Assembly (NCBI GenBank): GCA_963920525.1
Contig: OY986435.1
Span: 301,395,908 to 301,459,907 of the forward strand
Length of the DNA: 64,000 nt
DNA from: Dichetophora obliterata
Taxonomy: Eukaryota; Arthropoda; Insecta; Diptera; Sciomyzidae
Direction of reading: 5' to 3'
Numbering within the stretch: the stretch's first letter is position 1; each line of letters starts with the position of its first letter. Below are positions 10,895 through 19,800 of the stretch, piece by piece. The translations under genes and the position numbers were made by a program. The notes under the pieces are model-generated. The model worked only from the letters and a program-made list of their open reading frames with translations. It searched no databases and was not told the origin of the DNA.

Positions 10895-12305
10895 CAGGGT
10901 GTCCCGTGTAAGAGTGCGAATATTTACGGAGGTGAAAGAGGAGGTCAAGCTTACGAAAAAATCGTATGGGAAGGGGGTCTATTTTCACACCCTTAGGAGT
11001 TACGGGGTTAATTGTTATTTCATGACTTTGATTCATACTATTGTTACTAGCAAAAAAACAAACCCATGGAAAACTTATTTTAAAAGCTCATAATTAAGGC
11101 AATAAATTGGCCTTTCTAACGGCGTATCAAGAAACCAACCCAAACTATCCATTACCGAGCTGTGCTCGTGTGAAGATGAAATAAATCCGTTGAGACTACA
11201 AAAGTTTAAGTTTGAGTACAACAAATAAAAAACAAATTTATGTTTTATTTCATTTTCTTTTCAGCGACATCAAAATCATTTACATATCTTTAAAAATAAC
11301 AAAGTAAGTTGTACTTCAAAAATTTTACTAAATTGAAAACATAAGGATATTTTCATCTACATAATTGTATATTGTCAAAAAAAAAAACAAAACTGTAAGA
11401 ACTGCTCGAAGAGACTTCCATTGTTTTGGATGCAAATCATTGATCTTTGCCTTATTGCATGTTTGAGATTAATTCTTTGCAGTTTTTGACGTACAATGGA
11501 AGCAGCTGAATTAATTCTTTCGATCAACTGCTCTCTCGATGTCAGTTGTTCTGCATATACGACTTTTTTCATTCGTCCCCACAAATAAAAATCAAGTGGA
11601 TTAAGTCGGGTGATCTTGGGGGCCATCTAATTGGACCATTTCTTCCAATCCAGCCTGCTGGATTGTTTCTATTTAGCCAATCTTTAACAATTCTACTGTA
11701 ATGGGGAGGAGCTACTGTAATGGGGAGGAGCTGGTAGAGTGTCACAAAGAAAATTTAAATAGACTTCTGCATTTGTCTAAATAGACAAACAAGCAATGCA
11801 TTAATAAAAAGTATTAGCTCAATGTGTTTTCAATTTAGTAAAATTTTTGAAGTACAACTTACTTTGTTATTTTTAAAGATATGTAAATGATTTTGATGTC
11901 GTTGAAAAGAAAATGAAATAAAACATAAATTTGTTTTAAAAAAAATTTTCATTTACAAAACGAAATTTTGAGAAAATTGTGCTCAAACTTAAAATTTTGT
12001 AGTCTCAACGTATTTATTTCATCTTCACACGAGCACAGCTCGGTAATGGATAGGTTGGGTGAGTTTGTTGATATACCGTTAGAAAGGCCAATTTATTGTC
12101 TTAAATATTAGTTTTTAAAATAAGTTTTCCATGAGTTCGTTTTTCTGCTAGAAACAATAGTATGTATCAAAGTCATGAAATAACAATTAACCCCGTAACT
12201 CCTAAGGATGCGAAAATAGACACCACCCTCCCGTACGATTTTTTTCTAAACTTGACCTCCTCTTTCACCTCCGTAAATATTCGCACTCATACACGGGACA
12301 CCCTG
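10895..12305 (-). mobile_element. Tc1/mariner-like element with very long inverted arms
   Basis: 1,411 bp flanked by TA on both sides (10893-10894 and 12306-12307), ends CAGGGTGTCCCGTG. Inverted arms run about 10895-11344 and 11823-12305. Both contain the CACCTCCGTAAATATTCGCA region, GTTACGGGGTTAATTG and GAGCTGTGCTCGTGTGAAG words. The loop holds the C-terminal part of a DDE transposase (see 11375-11730). TA target duplications are the Tc1/mariner signature. The loop is too short for a full transposase, so this copy is an internally deleted remnant. Confidence 0.85.
11375..11730 (-). pseudogene. Tc1/mariner transposase C-terminal fragment
   Basis: Read on the minus strand from about 11725: VKDWLNRNNPAGWIGRNGP, IRWPPRSPDLNPLDFYLWG, then MKKVVYAEQLTSREQLIERI and a tail ending NNGSLFEQFL. 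The RSPDLNPLDFYLWG block carries the last catalytic acidic residue and is diagnostic of the IS630/Tc1/mariner superfamily. A one-base shift separates the GRNGP..RSP part from the LNPLDF frame. A 17-bp tandem duplication (TAATGGGGAGGAGCTAC, about 11699-11732) lies just upstream in the loop. N-terminal DNA-binding and first catalytic regions are missing. Confidence 0.85.
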
Positions 12306-12567
12306 TAGAACAAAAAATAGATTACAATCGAACTTTCAGCCAATAAAACAAAAAACAAAACAATATGGTACGAATCTAGTTTGCGGGCAGGAGGAGCCTA
12401 ATTTTATTTTATTTTAAATATGTGTTTTTACTTCTTTAAGACCTAATTTCTTTACAGTTTGGTTAAAGTTACAGAGGTATGATTTTCCAGCAAGTTGCGA
12501 ATTTACCGGGACGGTAACTTTTATCTATTTGTGTCGAATTTAAGCCTCCCACGCCAACTTTTTATTA
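12306..12567. other. Unassigned gap between two elements
   Basis: No gene or repeat recognised. Sequence such as GTTTGCGGGCAGGAGGAGCC (about 12390) has no counterpart I could find in the window. Confidence 0.4.
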
Positions 12568-13071
12568 GCGGGGTTCACATGATCCTACATGTTGTCACGC
12601 CTGGCGTGATGGTGAATAACTGTAAATTTTGCTTAGCGGCCAAACGAGCACACATGCTGTCAAACCTCATTTGGCTAAAAACTTCGTAGATTTGACAGCA
12701 GCTGTAATACCAACATTTTTTCATGCTATAACTTTTTCAAAAATTAACAATACATCTTAAGTAAACATAAAAAACCGTGCATTTTTTGCCAAAAACACTT
12801 TTTATGCTTTATTTTTTGCATTTATATTTTTGTACACTTAACTTTTTATGTTATCTTGTCTTTGCCATTAGTTTTTAAATGGCGATGCTAGGCGTGTTCG
12901 CCCAACACGTGTTCACAATGGTAGGATGGTTGCTCATCAAACCTTGAATTTGAAAAATTTCAAATTCAAGCCAACATAGCGTAGTCAGTCGGCTGTATCG
13001 AGCGTTCGAACGGTCAAATACGAGGCTTGTCCTACCAGGCGTTACAACATGTAGGACCATGTGAACCCCCC
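12568..13071. mobile_element. 504-bp MITE, family A copy 2
   Basis: Same ends as the 1484-1655 element (GCGGGGTTCACATGATCCTA / GTGAACCCCCC), TA on both sides (12566-12567, 13072-13073), and the same GAATTTGAAA / TTTCAAATTC inner palindrome and CGAGCGTTCGAACGGTCAAA segment. It contains ~330 bp more interior sequence than copy 1, so copy 1 is an internal deletion derivative or this one carries an insert. Confidence 0.82.
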
Positions 13072-13950
13072 TATTAAGAGCCGACAGTCAACGCCAAAAT
13101 ATCAACGTTATTAAAAAAATAAGAACATGTCAATATCTAATGATATTCACAATTAACTTTTCAATCGATGTGTTTATTAAAAGTATTTCATAGAGAACAA
13201 ATTCATTAAAAAATTTTCATGGTGGAATTAGTGGTATGTTTTAAGCCTTCGGTGATAAAAGTGGTAGATATTAAAATTTAAAAAATGTAGATCTACTACA
13301 ATAGTGGTAAAGTCCGTACCCTGTCTAAGCGTACCTCTTGGGGTACACATCAGGAATAGAAATTTAGGCACAATTTCTATTTTCGGCAATTTCGAGATCA
13401 GACGGCACTTTAGGCACGTACTTTTTAATTTCGGCACTATTTCAATATCTCAATTAAAAAGAAACTCAAGTTGCATGTAAATGTAAGTATGAATTAAATT
13501 GCGAGCTTTAGATCAAGTAAGTTTTTTAGAAGGCAACAACAATAACAACAACAACTCTGTATAGAGTCAATCACTTAGCTGACTAGACAGTCTGTTTCGG
13601 AAATCGCTACATTTTCCTCTTCAGTAGTCTTTGAGTGATTAAGCTGTGATCAACTCACTGTTTAAACCAGAGACCGTACTGAGTATGCATTTTATAATAA
13701 AAAGCAAAAAATAATAATTATTTGCAAAAATAAAAATCAAAATTTGCCCGATAGTAATGCACGCGCAATGACGTTATGCTGCAATTTCTAAATTAAATAA
13801 TAAACCATGCTTTGTTAGTTTAAGACTTCCAACAGACTGTTGGACTCCATAATAATAACATAAGCATAAAGGCTAAAGTAAAGCAAAAATACAACAACAA
13901 ACACGAAAATATGAAATGGGAGAAAAACTGAAAAATTGACACTTAAAATC
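13072..13950. other. Unassigned region with AAC-rich microsatellite
   Basis: Contains a CAACAACAATAACAACAACA tract near 13533-13553 and the words CAGTCTGTTTCGGAAATCGC and AGTGATTAAGCTGTGATCAA that I cannot place. GTACGGACTT (about 13310, inverted) weakly recalls GCACGGACTT at 10488. That could mean a larger element encloses the mariner and MITE between them, but the match is too short to call. Confidence 0.35.
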
Positions 13951-14102
13951 TCATCGCCTCTGTGGTGCAGTGCGCTAATGCGCGCTTGCACGGCGTATCA
14001 CAAAGATTTCTGATGAAGCCTTTAGCAGACCCGAAATTGCAATAAAATCAGCTAGTAATGTTTTCCTTTTTCATATTGAAAAAGTTGTTGTTGTTGTTGT
14101 TT
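13951..14102 (+). mobile_element. Probable tRNA-derived SINE with TTG tail
   Basis: Head TCGCCTCTGTGGTGCAGTGC resembles a pol III A box (TGGTGCAGTG-type) at the usual position. A unique body follows, ending in (TTG)n at 14084-14100. I do not see a clean B box (GGTTCGANTCC); CAAAGATTTCTGATGAAGCC occupies that place. Short length and simple-repeat tail fit a degenerate insect SINE. Confidence 0.45.
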
Positions 14103-14472
14103 CTTTGGAAAGATTAGTTAGAACAATTAATTGTTCTAACCTTGACCTAAAGCTCAATAAACGATTTTAAACTATCAAACAACTAAATTTGTATTTCAAA
14201 TCAAATATGTTTTAAACTATCAAACATTTAGAATTTGTATTTAAATCATATAAAATCAACATAATAAATAATAAATTTAATAATATTATAAATAAAAATG
14301 CTTCTTTTAATTCTTTGAACATAAAAGTAATAATAATTTTTCGACTTTCAATTGCGTCCTGTGAAAATATCCTGTTTTTTGCGTGACGTCCTGTAAATCC
14401 TGTAAAATCTTCAAAATTTTCTCAATTTGTCCTGTTTTTGGAGAAAAAAGAGATGGGAGCGTTAAGTATAAC
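14103..14472. other. AT-rich stretch
   Basis: Includes a near-duplicated block TTTTAAACTATCAAACA (14166 and 14210) and CCTGT-rich text (14355-14435: CCTGTTTTTTGCG, GTCCTGTAAATCCTGTAAAA). No gene seen. Confidence 0.4.
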
Positions 14473-15926
14473 TAATGCTACCAACTCATGCTATTAAAAA
14501 ATAAGTATATTTGCTTCTTAGAACACGGAAAAGTAAGTATTAGTAAGTATAATTTTTTAAAATAAGTATAAGTAAGTATTTTACCTTAGAAAAACAAGTT
14601 GAATATTTTTTTGATACAATTAACTAATTTATGTTAAAATCAATAGAACCCACAATATTCTTTAAATATTGTCACACCCTCTTTTTGTTTTCCTTGAAAA
14701 GTTTTTTGCATACGATCTATCTAAAACAAAATATTAATTTTATATATTTGAAATTCATATATATTTCTAATATATAAAATAGGTTAAAAACAAAAAAAAA
14801 GCATAACAAAAAATTAAAAGTTATACGCACTTTCAAAGTAGTCAAATAAAAAAAATAAAAAAATCACATTCAAATGTATACAGAGACCAAAGAAAAGTTA
14901 TCATTATTCGCTCTCACTGTCACTGAATTGAAGCGCTACATTATTTTGATTTTTTCTTTTTGCTTGAAATCGTACTGTCTTGGCTGTAAATTTCGTTTAA
15001 GTGTGAAGTCTAATTGGTCACTTTCGAAAGTTTTTTCTTTTTTTTTAAATTTTTGTATATGTACTAAGAATATTGTATTAAATTTTTATGAAATAATTTT
15101 TTCAACCCAAAACTTTCTCTACCTGAGCTCATGTAAGAACGCATTTAAAAAACTTTAAAAGCGTTTTTCTCAAAACTACGTTTTCACGGACGCCCCACAC
15201 TATTTCTCCGGTGGGCTGATCCTTCTGAAATTTTAACCACATATTTAACACAAAACTACTCACAAAAAAACTATAATCGTGTTAAAAAAATTTTTTTTAC
15301 AAATAACAGCGAAAAAAAAATTTTTTTTGGTTTTTGTTACTTAAATTTAACAACAATTGCTAAAAATTAATATTAATAGTCTATTTTATAGTCCTTGTCA
15401 TATTGAATCTAAAACAGTTTGGTTTTCTGTTTCAGATAAACAGATGCCGAGATATCGTGTGGGAGCCGACCTGCCTCCAAATTATTAAAAAACATTAATA
15501 ATTTTTTTTTATTTTTATAAATTAAGACTTCATTTATCATTCCTTACTACTTATATAAACATATCTTTCATAGCAAGCTCACGAGAAATTCCCAAAAATA
15601 GCCTATTTTCTTAGCCGACGAACTACAGTACACCCTTAATATTTCAGGTCTTGTCTTTAAAAAATTGTAAAATTCGACACAGCTGTATTCAATATTATTT
15701 TTAAAAAATAAAATTGACTCCAGAGTCTGTATTTTTAACGCTGTTGGTTACAATTTTCAAACTTTTTCCACTTTTGCAAATAAAAACGTTCAACCGGAGC
15801 TGAAAAGTAAGCATAATTAAGTATAAATCTTAAAAGTAAGTATACTTATAAGTATGGAATTTTAGTAAGTATATGAAGCTGAAAATAAGTATGATACTTA
15901 CAAAGTAAGTATAGTTGGTAACATTA
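14473..15926 (-). mobile_element. 1,454-bp hAT-like non-autonomous element, copy 2 (inverted)
   Basis: A perfect 8-bp TSD, AGTATAAC (14465-14472 and 15927-15934). Ends TAATGCTACCAACTCATG and, inverted, TAATGTTACCAAC. It is the reverse complement of the 8900-10452 copy over nearly its full length, with indels. Different TSDs show two separate insertions rather than one inverted duplication. No transposase frame. Confidence 0.88.
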
Positions 15927-15934
15927 AGTATAAC

Positions 15935-16095
15935 CAATAAGTCAGAGTACTACTAGTTACCACCTGCATTACCTATTAGTCAAAGGTCAAATAATTACCC
16001 ATACGTCAGAGGTCAACTACTTACCACCGATATTACCTATACGTCAGAGGGTAACTAATTACCCTCTAATTACTTGTAAGTCAGAATGTAAATAG
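15935..16095 (+). repeat. 38-bp minisatellite, short array (~4 units)
   Basis: Units of the form ATTACCTATACGTCAGAGG followed by GTAACTAATTACC-type text, carrying TAAGTCAGA or TACGTCAGAG. The same unit forms a longer array at 52831-53055. The hAT copy 2 insertion abuts or interrupts the left edge. Confidence 0.65.
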
Positions 16096-16340
16096 TAAGT
16101 TGCTGATTTTATTTTACTTTGCTTGGATTTTATGTATCATATAAGATTTCCATACACAATAAATAGAATTGTTTTCTTAATAATTGAATATTGATTACTT
16201 TTTTTCGAAAAGCACGAAAAAATATGATGAAAATGAATATTGATTCCAAATTTAATGTTGTTATTTGAAATATATAATACAATTGTGCAATCTGAGCTAT
16301 TTTCAATAATAAACAAAGTAATTGTAAATACAATAATACT
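16096..16340. other. AT-rich stretch
   Basis: Nothing recognised on either strand. Confidence 0.4.
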
Positions 16341-16800
16341 TAATACCGTTAAATGTGAACCAACTATTTGAAACTACTCACAGACTCAGTCGAATGCAAT
16401 ATGTTGACGAAAAAGTCGAGTCAACACAAAAATGCATTAAAAAAAATTTCGAAAAAGTGGCAGGCAAACCAATCTCTACGGTAGAGGAAAAAACCATTGG
16501 TTTTGATGAAATAATGAGATTGTTTAAAGAAAAATTAAATGCTGAAAATACACATAGGTAATGTACTATTGATTTCTCACTTTCTCAATGATCAAAACAG
16601 CCGTAATCACAATATTCTACTATTTCAGAGATGATAAATACCGTATTTTGACATCGCTGCCATCTTTGAGCATTACTGGCATTACAATAAATAACAATTG
16701 AATTTTTCCAAGCATATGGTCAAGACAGCAATGGAACTGAAAATAAAAACAGGCATCTTGTCAGTACCCAAAGCAAAAATTCTCTGAGTGTAGAGAATGT
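16341..16800 (+). pseudogene. Intron-bearing gene fragment with a KYRILTSLP domain
   Basis: Exon-like frame to 16557 (MQYVDEKVESTQKCIKKNFE, GFDEIMRLFKEKLNAENTH). A 71-bp intron at 16558-16628 follows, with donor GTAATG, T-rich tract and acceptor TATTTCAG. The next exon continues in phase (an Arg codon is split by the intron) as DDKYRILTSLPSLSITGI, then stops. One frame over, similarity appears to resume as FSKHMVKTAMELKIKTGILS. The 'K..ILT.LP..WSI..I...F..S..MVK.A.ELK...GIL' pattern recalls a domain I have met in multicopy arthropod and cnidarian proteins of unknown function; the usual Trp after LPS is Leu here. No upstream ATG except the internal 16397. Probably a decayed multi-copy gene or TE-related gene; not identified. 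Confidence 0.5.
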
Positions 16801-17203
16801 TAATTTTGTTCCCTCTAAATGCAACAATTCCATAAAAATGTATCCATATTGCATAAAGACTAGTTATTGTGGGATTTTCGATTTAAAAATATCGAATTTT
16901 TTTAAAAATATTTTTAAAATTAATTTTTGAGTTTTTATTTTTTTTAAATATATTTTAGGAAGACAGTAATAACACACATATGCCCGAAAATTTTTCATTA
17001 TTCTATATCTTTTCAGTTTAAAAATATGCAGAAATAACATAATGCGTTCCTTTTTTTATTAAAGCCGTAACAGTTACAAAAATGCTCGGATTGAGCTAAA
17101 ATCGATCAGATATGTCTTTATTTAGTTCCTCTATCCACCCTGAAAATATGAAAAAAGTCCGAGATTTCAAGTCCGGATCGAGGCCGATTTGGAATATAAT
17201 GCC
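16801..17203. other. AT-rich stretch
   Basis: Poly-A/T-rich with an ATTTTCGATTTAAAAATATCGAA hairpin region near 16872-16896. No gene seen. Confidence 0.4.
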
Positions 17204-17425
17204 CCATTTACTAATCTTATACTAATTTCGAAGTTATCATTTGAGATAACATTGCACGTTGAAAACTGAAACTTGCCAGGAAATTTGAAGCAATTCTTAC
17301 CATAGAGCAGTTGGACTACGTTTTTAGATCCCTGAACTGTCTTTAATGGTTAATATTAAATTTTTTTATATCACCATACAATTCATAAATTCTCAGAAAC
17401 TTCTGAAGAATGACTAGTGTCTGCG
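17204..17425 (+). repeat. Dispersed repeat D1, copy 1
   Basis: ACTAATTTCGAAG, GAGATAACATTGCACGTTGA, CAGGAAATTTGAAGCA, GATCCCTGAACTGTCTTTAA and CATAAATTCTCAGAAACTTC occur in the same order at 53411-53633. The two copies are co-linear and in the same orientation. Function unknown. Confidence 0.75.
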
Positions 17426-17816
17426 GAGTTAAATTTTTTTTTTCTTAGCTTCAAAATATATTTTTCTTTTTTAACTAGCTGAACTAAATTTCTTTTGCCT
17501 ATGCCCTTATTATAATAGTAAATATATAAGTATTTATTTAATAAAAAGATATAAATATTATTGTAATTTAATTTTCCAATCACACTTACCGTATTGATTG
17601 TTGTTTAAATGTTTTGTTTTATTTCACTTTATAGTATGAGCTTAATCAACCAAGCGCATGGAAATCACTTTGAGCACTAAATCTCTAGAAATTGCGTTTT
17701 ACGTGTCGAAACCGGTCTCAATACAGATCAATAATTGAATGCGCATTTTTTTATTCTCTTATTTGTTGTTGTTTTTGTTTGAGGAGGCAAGAAAATTTTT
17801 AAAGCTTAAAAACATG
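17426..17816. other. AT-rich stretch
   Basis: No gene recognised. Short minus-strand frames are Lys/Ile/Asn-rich and non-conserved in appearance. Confidence 0.4.
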
Positions 17817-17824
17817 AACTGACA

Positions 17825-18003
17825 CAAGGCTCATTTATAAGGTTATGGCACTTGAGAGCGAGCTCGGTCGAACTGTCAGAATGGATGAAAAGAAATTAAG
17901 AAAAATAATGCTTAGAACAAAGAAAAGCACAGTGACAGTTCGAGCAAAGGCGGAAAAAAGAGTGCATTTCTCTCAAGTGCCACAACCTTATAAATGAACC
18001 TTG
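17825..18003. mobile_element. 179-bp hAT-type MITE, copy 1
   Basis: A perfect 8-bp TSD, AACTGACA (17817-17824 and 18004-18011). Ends CAAGGCTCATTTATAAGG / inverted CAAGGTTCATTTATAAGG, with CACTTGAGAG further in. A second copy of exactly the same length lies at 19010-19188, differing at roughly eight positions by eye. A CAAGG-type terminus and 8-bp TSD fit hAT. Confidence 0.9.
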
Positions 18004-18059
18004 AACTGACATAAAAAAATTTTGTTGTTAATTATCAGGTATTACAGCTTAGGTTATTT

Positions 18060-18274
18060 CATGGTAAAACTAGACAAGGTAGTGTTGGGGCTGAATGTGC
18101 TCTCTTTCTTAGTGACCATAACTGTCAAATTCAAATCATTTTGCTGTTCTTGCATATTTTGCTTTCTTATCGCATTCTCATCGGTTGCAGATTTTGTATG
18201 AACTGCCAACTTCCTTTTGACAGTTTTGGTCACCGGCTCTCCTTCCTAACACTACCTTGTCTAGTTGTATTATG
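18060..18274. mobile_element. 215-bp CATGG-type hAT MITE, copy 1
   Basis: Ends CATGGTAAAACTAGACAAGG and, inverted, CATAATACAACTAGACAAGG. The 8-bp flanks are GGTTATTT (18052-18059) and GGCTATTT (18275-18282), 7 of 8 identical. The interior contains GGTTGCAGATTTTGTATGA and CACCGGCTCTCC as in the other copies. No coding capacity. Confidence 0.85.
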
Positions 18275-18282
18275 GGCTATTT

Positions 18283-18774
18283 ATTAGAAAATCGTAAGCG
18301 AGGCCGTAAGGTTTTGAGCTAATAGGCTGCATTCACGACTGTTGTTACGGGGCATTTTGCTTGACGTTATTTATTTACAAATTGTAAGCGAAGGAGTAAT
18401 GACATGTTCGTACAGGATAACTAGTTACTGAGCTAGTTATGGCAGTAATGACATCTCATTACCCCACTGGGTATTGACAATTCCAAGTTAAAAAACATAA
18501 AAACCTTCGCGTCCCGTTGATAAAAATGTATTTTTTTTTTCTTTTATTTTAAAAATAACCTGTAACCTGAAACCTCAAATCTCAAACCTCAAACCACAAA
18601 TCACGATTTTGAGGGTATATTAAAAATAATTAAGTATGCAGATATCTTATATTCTACCAGTCAACAACATTCACCATGTCTTGAGCCAAGTAATTCCATT
18701 TTTTCTCATTTTATTACACAGTGTAATTTAATTGCAAATGATTTTCACTAAAATTTCGATACAACAGTTGCCAA
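18283..18774. other. Unassigned, includes CAAACCTCAAA tract
   Basis: Imperfect 7-base iterations of AACCTCA type near 18556-18602. GTAATGAC and TAGTTACTGAGCTAG text near 18400-18460 recalls the 38-bp minisatellite but is not in register. No gene. Confidence 0.4.
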
Positions 18775-18909
18775 CTGTTGTCTCCGCTGAATGCAGTCAA
18801 TGTGTGTGACACACGTTCTTTATTTTATTTTCTTTTAAGTGGCATTCGACTGTCGCAGCTCATGAGAAAATAGGTAGCTGTCAAGGCTACCTTTAATAAT
18901 CTTATCATG
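18775..18909 (-). mobile_element. Fragment of a CATG-type MITE
   Basis: On the minus strand it matches the left third of the element at 42078-42402: GACAGCTACCTATTTTCTCA, GAGCTGCGACA, GTGTGTCACACACATTGA and GCATTCAGCGGAG. It ends at CATG on one side (18906-18909). The opposite terminus is not found, so this is a truncated copy. Confidence 0.6.
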
Positions 18910-18963
18910 GTAAAAATTAAGTTTCAAGAAATGGAAAATGCTGCAAATGTGTGTAGGTCAGTG

Positions 18964-19278
18964 CATAGTAGATCTAGACAAGGTAGTGTTAGGGCTGAAT
19001 GTTGCAGATCAAAGCTCATTTATAAGGTTGTGGCACTTGAGAGCGAGCTCGGTTGAACTGTCAGAATGGATGAAAAGAAATGAAGAAAATGAATGCTTAG
19101 AACAAAGAAAAGCACAGTGACAGTTCGAGCAAAGGCGATAAAAAGAGTGCATTTCTCTCAAGTGCCACAACCTTATAAATGAACCTTGTTGCAGATTTTG
19201 TATGAAATGTCAACTTCGTTTTAACAGTTTCGGTCACCGGCTCTCTGTCCTAACACTACCGTGTCTAGTTTTGCCATG
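18964..19278. mobile_element. CATGG-type hAT MITE, copy 2, with a nested MITE
   Basis: A perfect 8-bp TSD, GGTCAGTG (18956-18963 and 19279-19286). Ends CATAGTAGATCTAGACAAGG / inverted CATGGCAAAACTAGACACGG. It is split by the 179-bp MITE at 19010-19188; without it and one copy of its TSD the element is about 128 bp, a shorter version of the 18060 copy. Confidence 0.88.
19010..19188. mobile_element. 179-bp hAT-type MITE, copy 2, nested
   Basis: A perfect 8-bp TSD, TTGCAGAT (19002-19009 and 19189-19196). The target word GTTGCAGAT is itself part of the CATGG MITE interior, which proves the order of insertion. Same length and sequence as 17825-18003 apart from a handful of substitutions. Confidence 0.9.
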
Positions 19279-19289
19279 GGTCAGTGTAA

Positions 19290-19590
19290 TCTGATGTTAG
19301 AATTTTAAAAAACTTTTTTTTTGTTTATGCTCTTTATATATGTTCTAGCAGTATAAGGGGTCGCTTATTTTGAACGTGATGTAAGAATTTAACAAAGTTT
19401 ATTTGACACTAGGGTGGACCCTAAAAATGTGTTTTTTGTTTGTATTATACTCTTTGTGTATGTGCCGAGCAGTATTAAGGGGTATCTGATTTCGAATATT
19501 ATGTAAGAATTAAAAAAATTGTTTAACACAAGGCTGGACCTTAAAAATGTGTTTTAGTTTTATACTCGTTAAGGATCGCTGGTCGCTGAC
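19290..19590 (+). repeat. ~118-bp tandem repeat, about 2.5 units
   Basis: Repeated blocks: ATGCTCTTTATATATGTTC / ATACTCTTTGTGTATGTGC, GCAGTATAAGGGGT / GCAGTATTAAGGGGT, GATGTAAGAATTTAACA / TATGTAAGAATTAAAAA, and GGTGGACCCTAAAAATGTG / GCTGGACCTTAAAAATGTG. Co-linear units with point differences; no coding capacity. Confidence 0.7.
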
Positions 19591-19649
19591 TTTAAATCTG
19601 ATCTGTGAATCTTATTTTCAATAAATAAATCATTTTGTTCGAAAATATA

Positions 19650-19800
19650 AAACTAAACATTTTGATTTGATTGCTCATTTACATTATTTGCATTAAAAAA
19701 ATTATATAATAAAATATTAAAAAAAAATAAAAATATACTTTTAGATTTTATTTCGAATTACATTTGGAGTTGAAGAAAAAGCGTAAGGAACTTCGTTTGA
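19650..19800 (+). repeat. Dispersed repeat D2, copy 1
   Basis: TTTTGATTTGATTGCTCATT, ACATTATTTGC, a long A-rich middle and TTGAAGAAAAAGCGTAAGGA recur in order at 45355-45500. The function and element type are unknown. Confidence 0.65.

Noticed and set aside
10478..13320. A single larger element enclosing the mariner and family A MITE (GCACGGACTT ... AAGTCCGTACC)
   Set aside because: Only about 10 bases match between the proposed ends, with no TSD.
8900..15926. A single large inverted duplication around 12 kb
   Set aside because: The two arms have different perfect 8-bp target duplications, so they are independent insertions of one element in opposite orientation.
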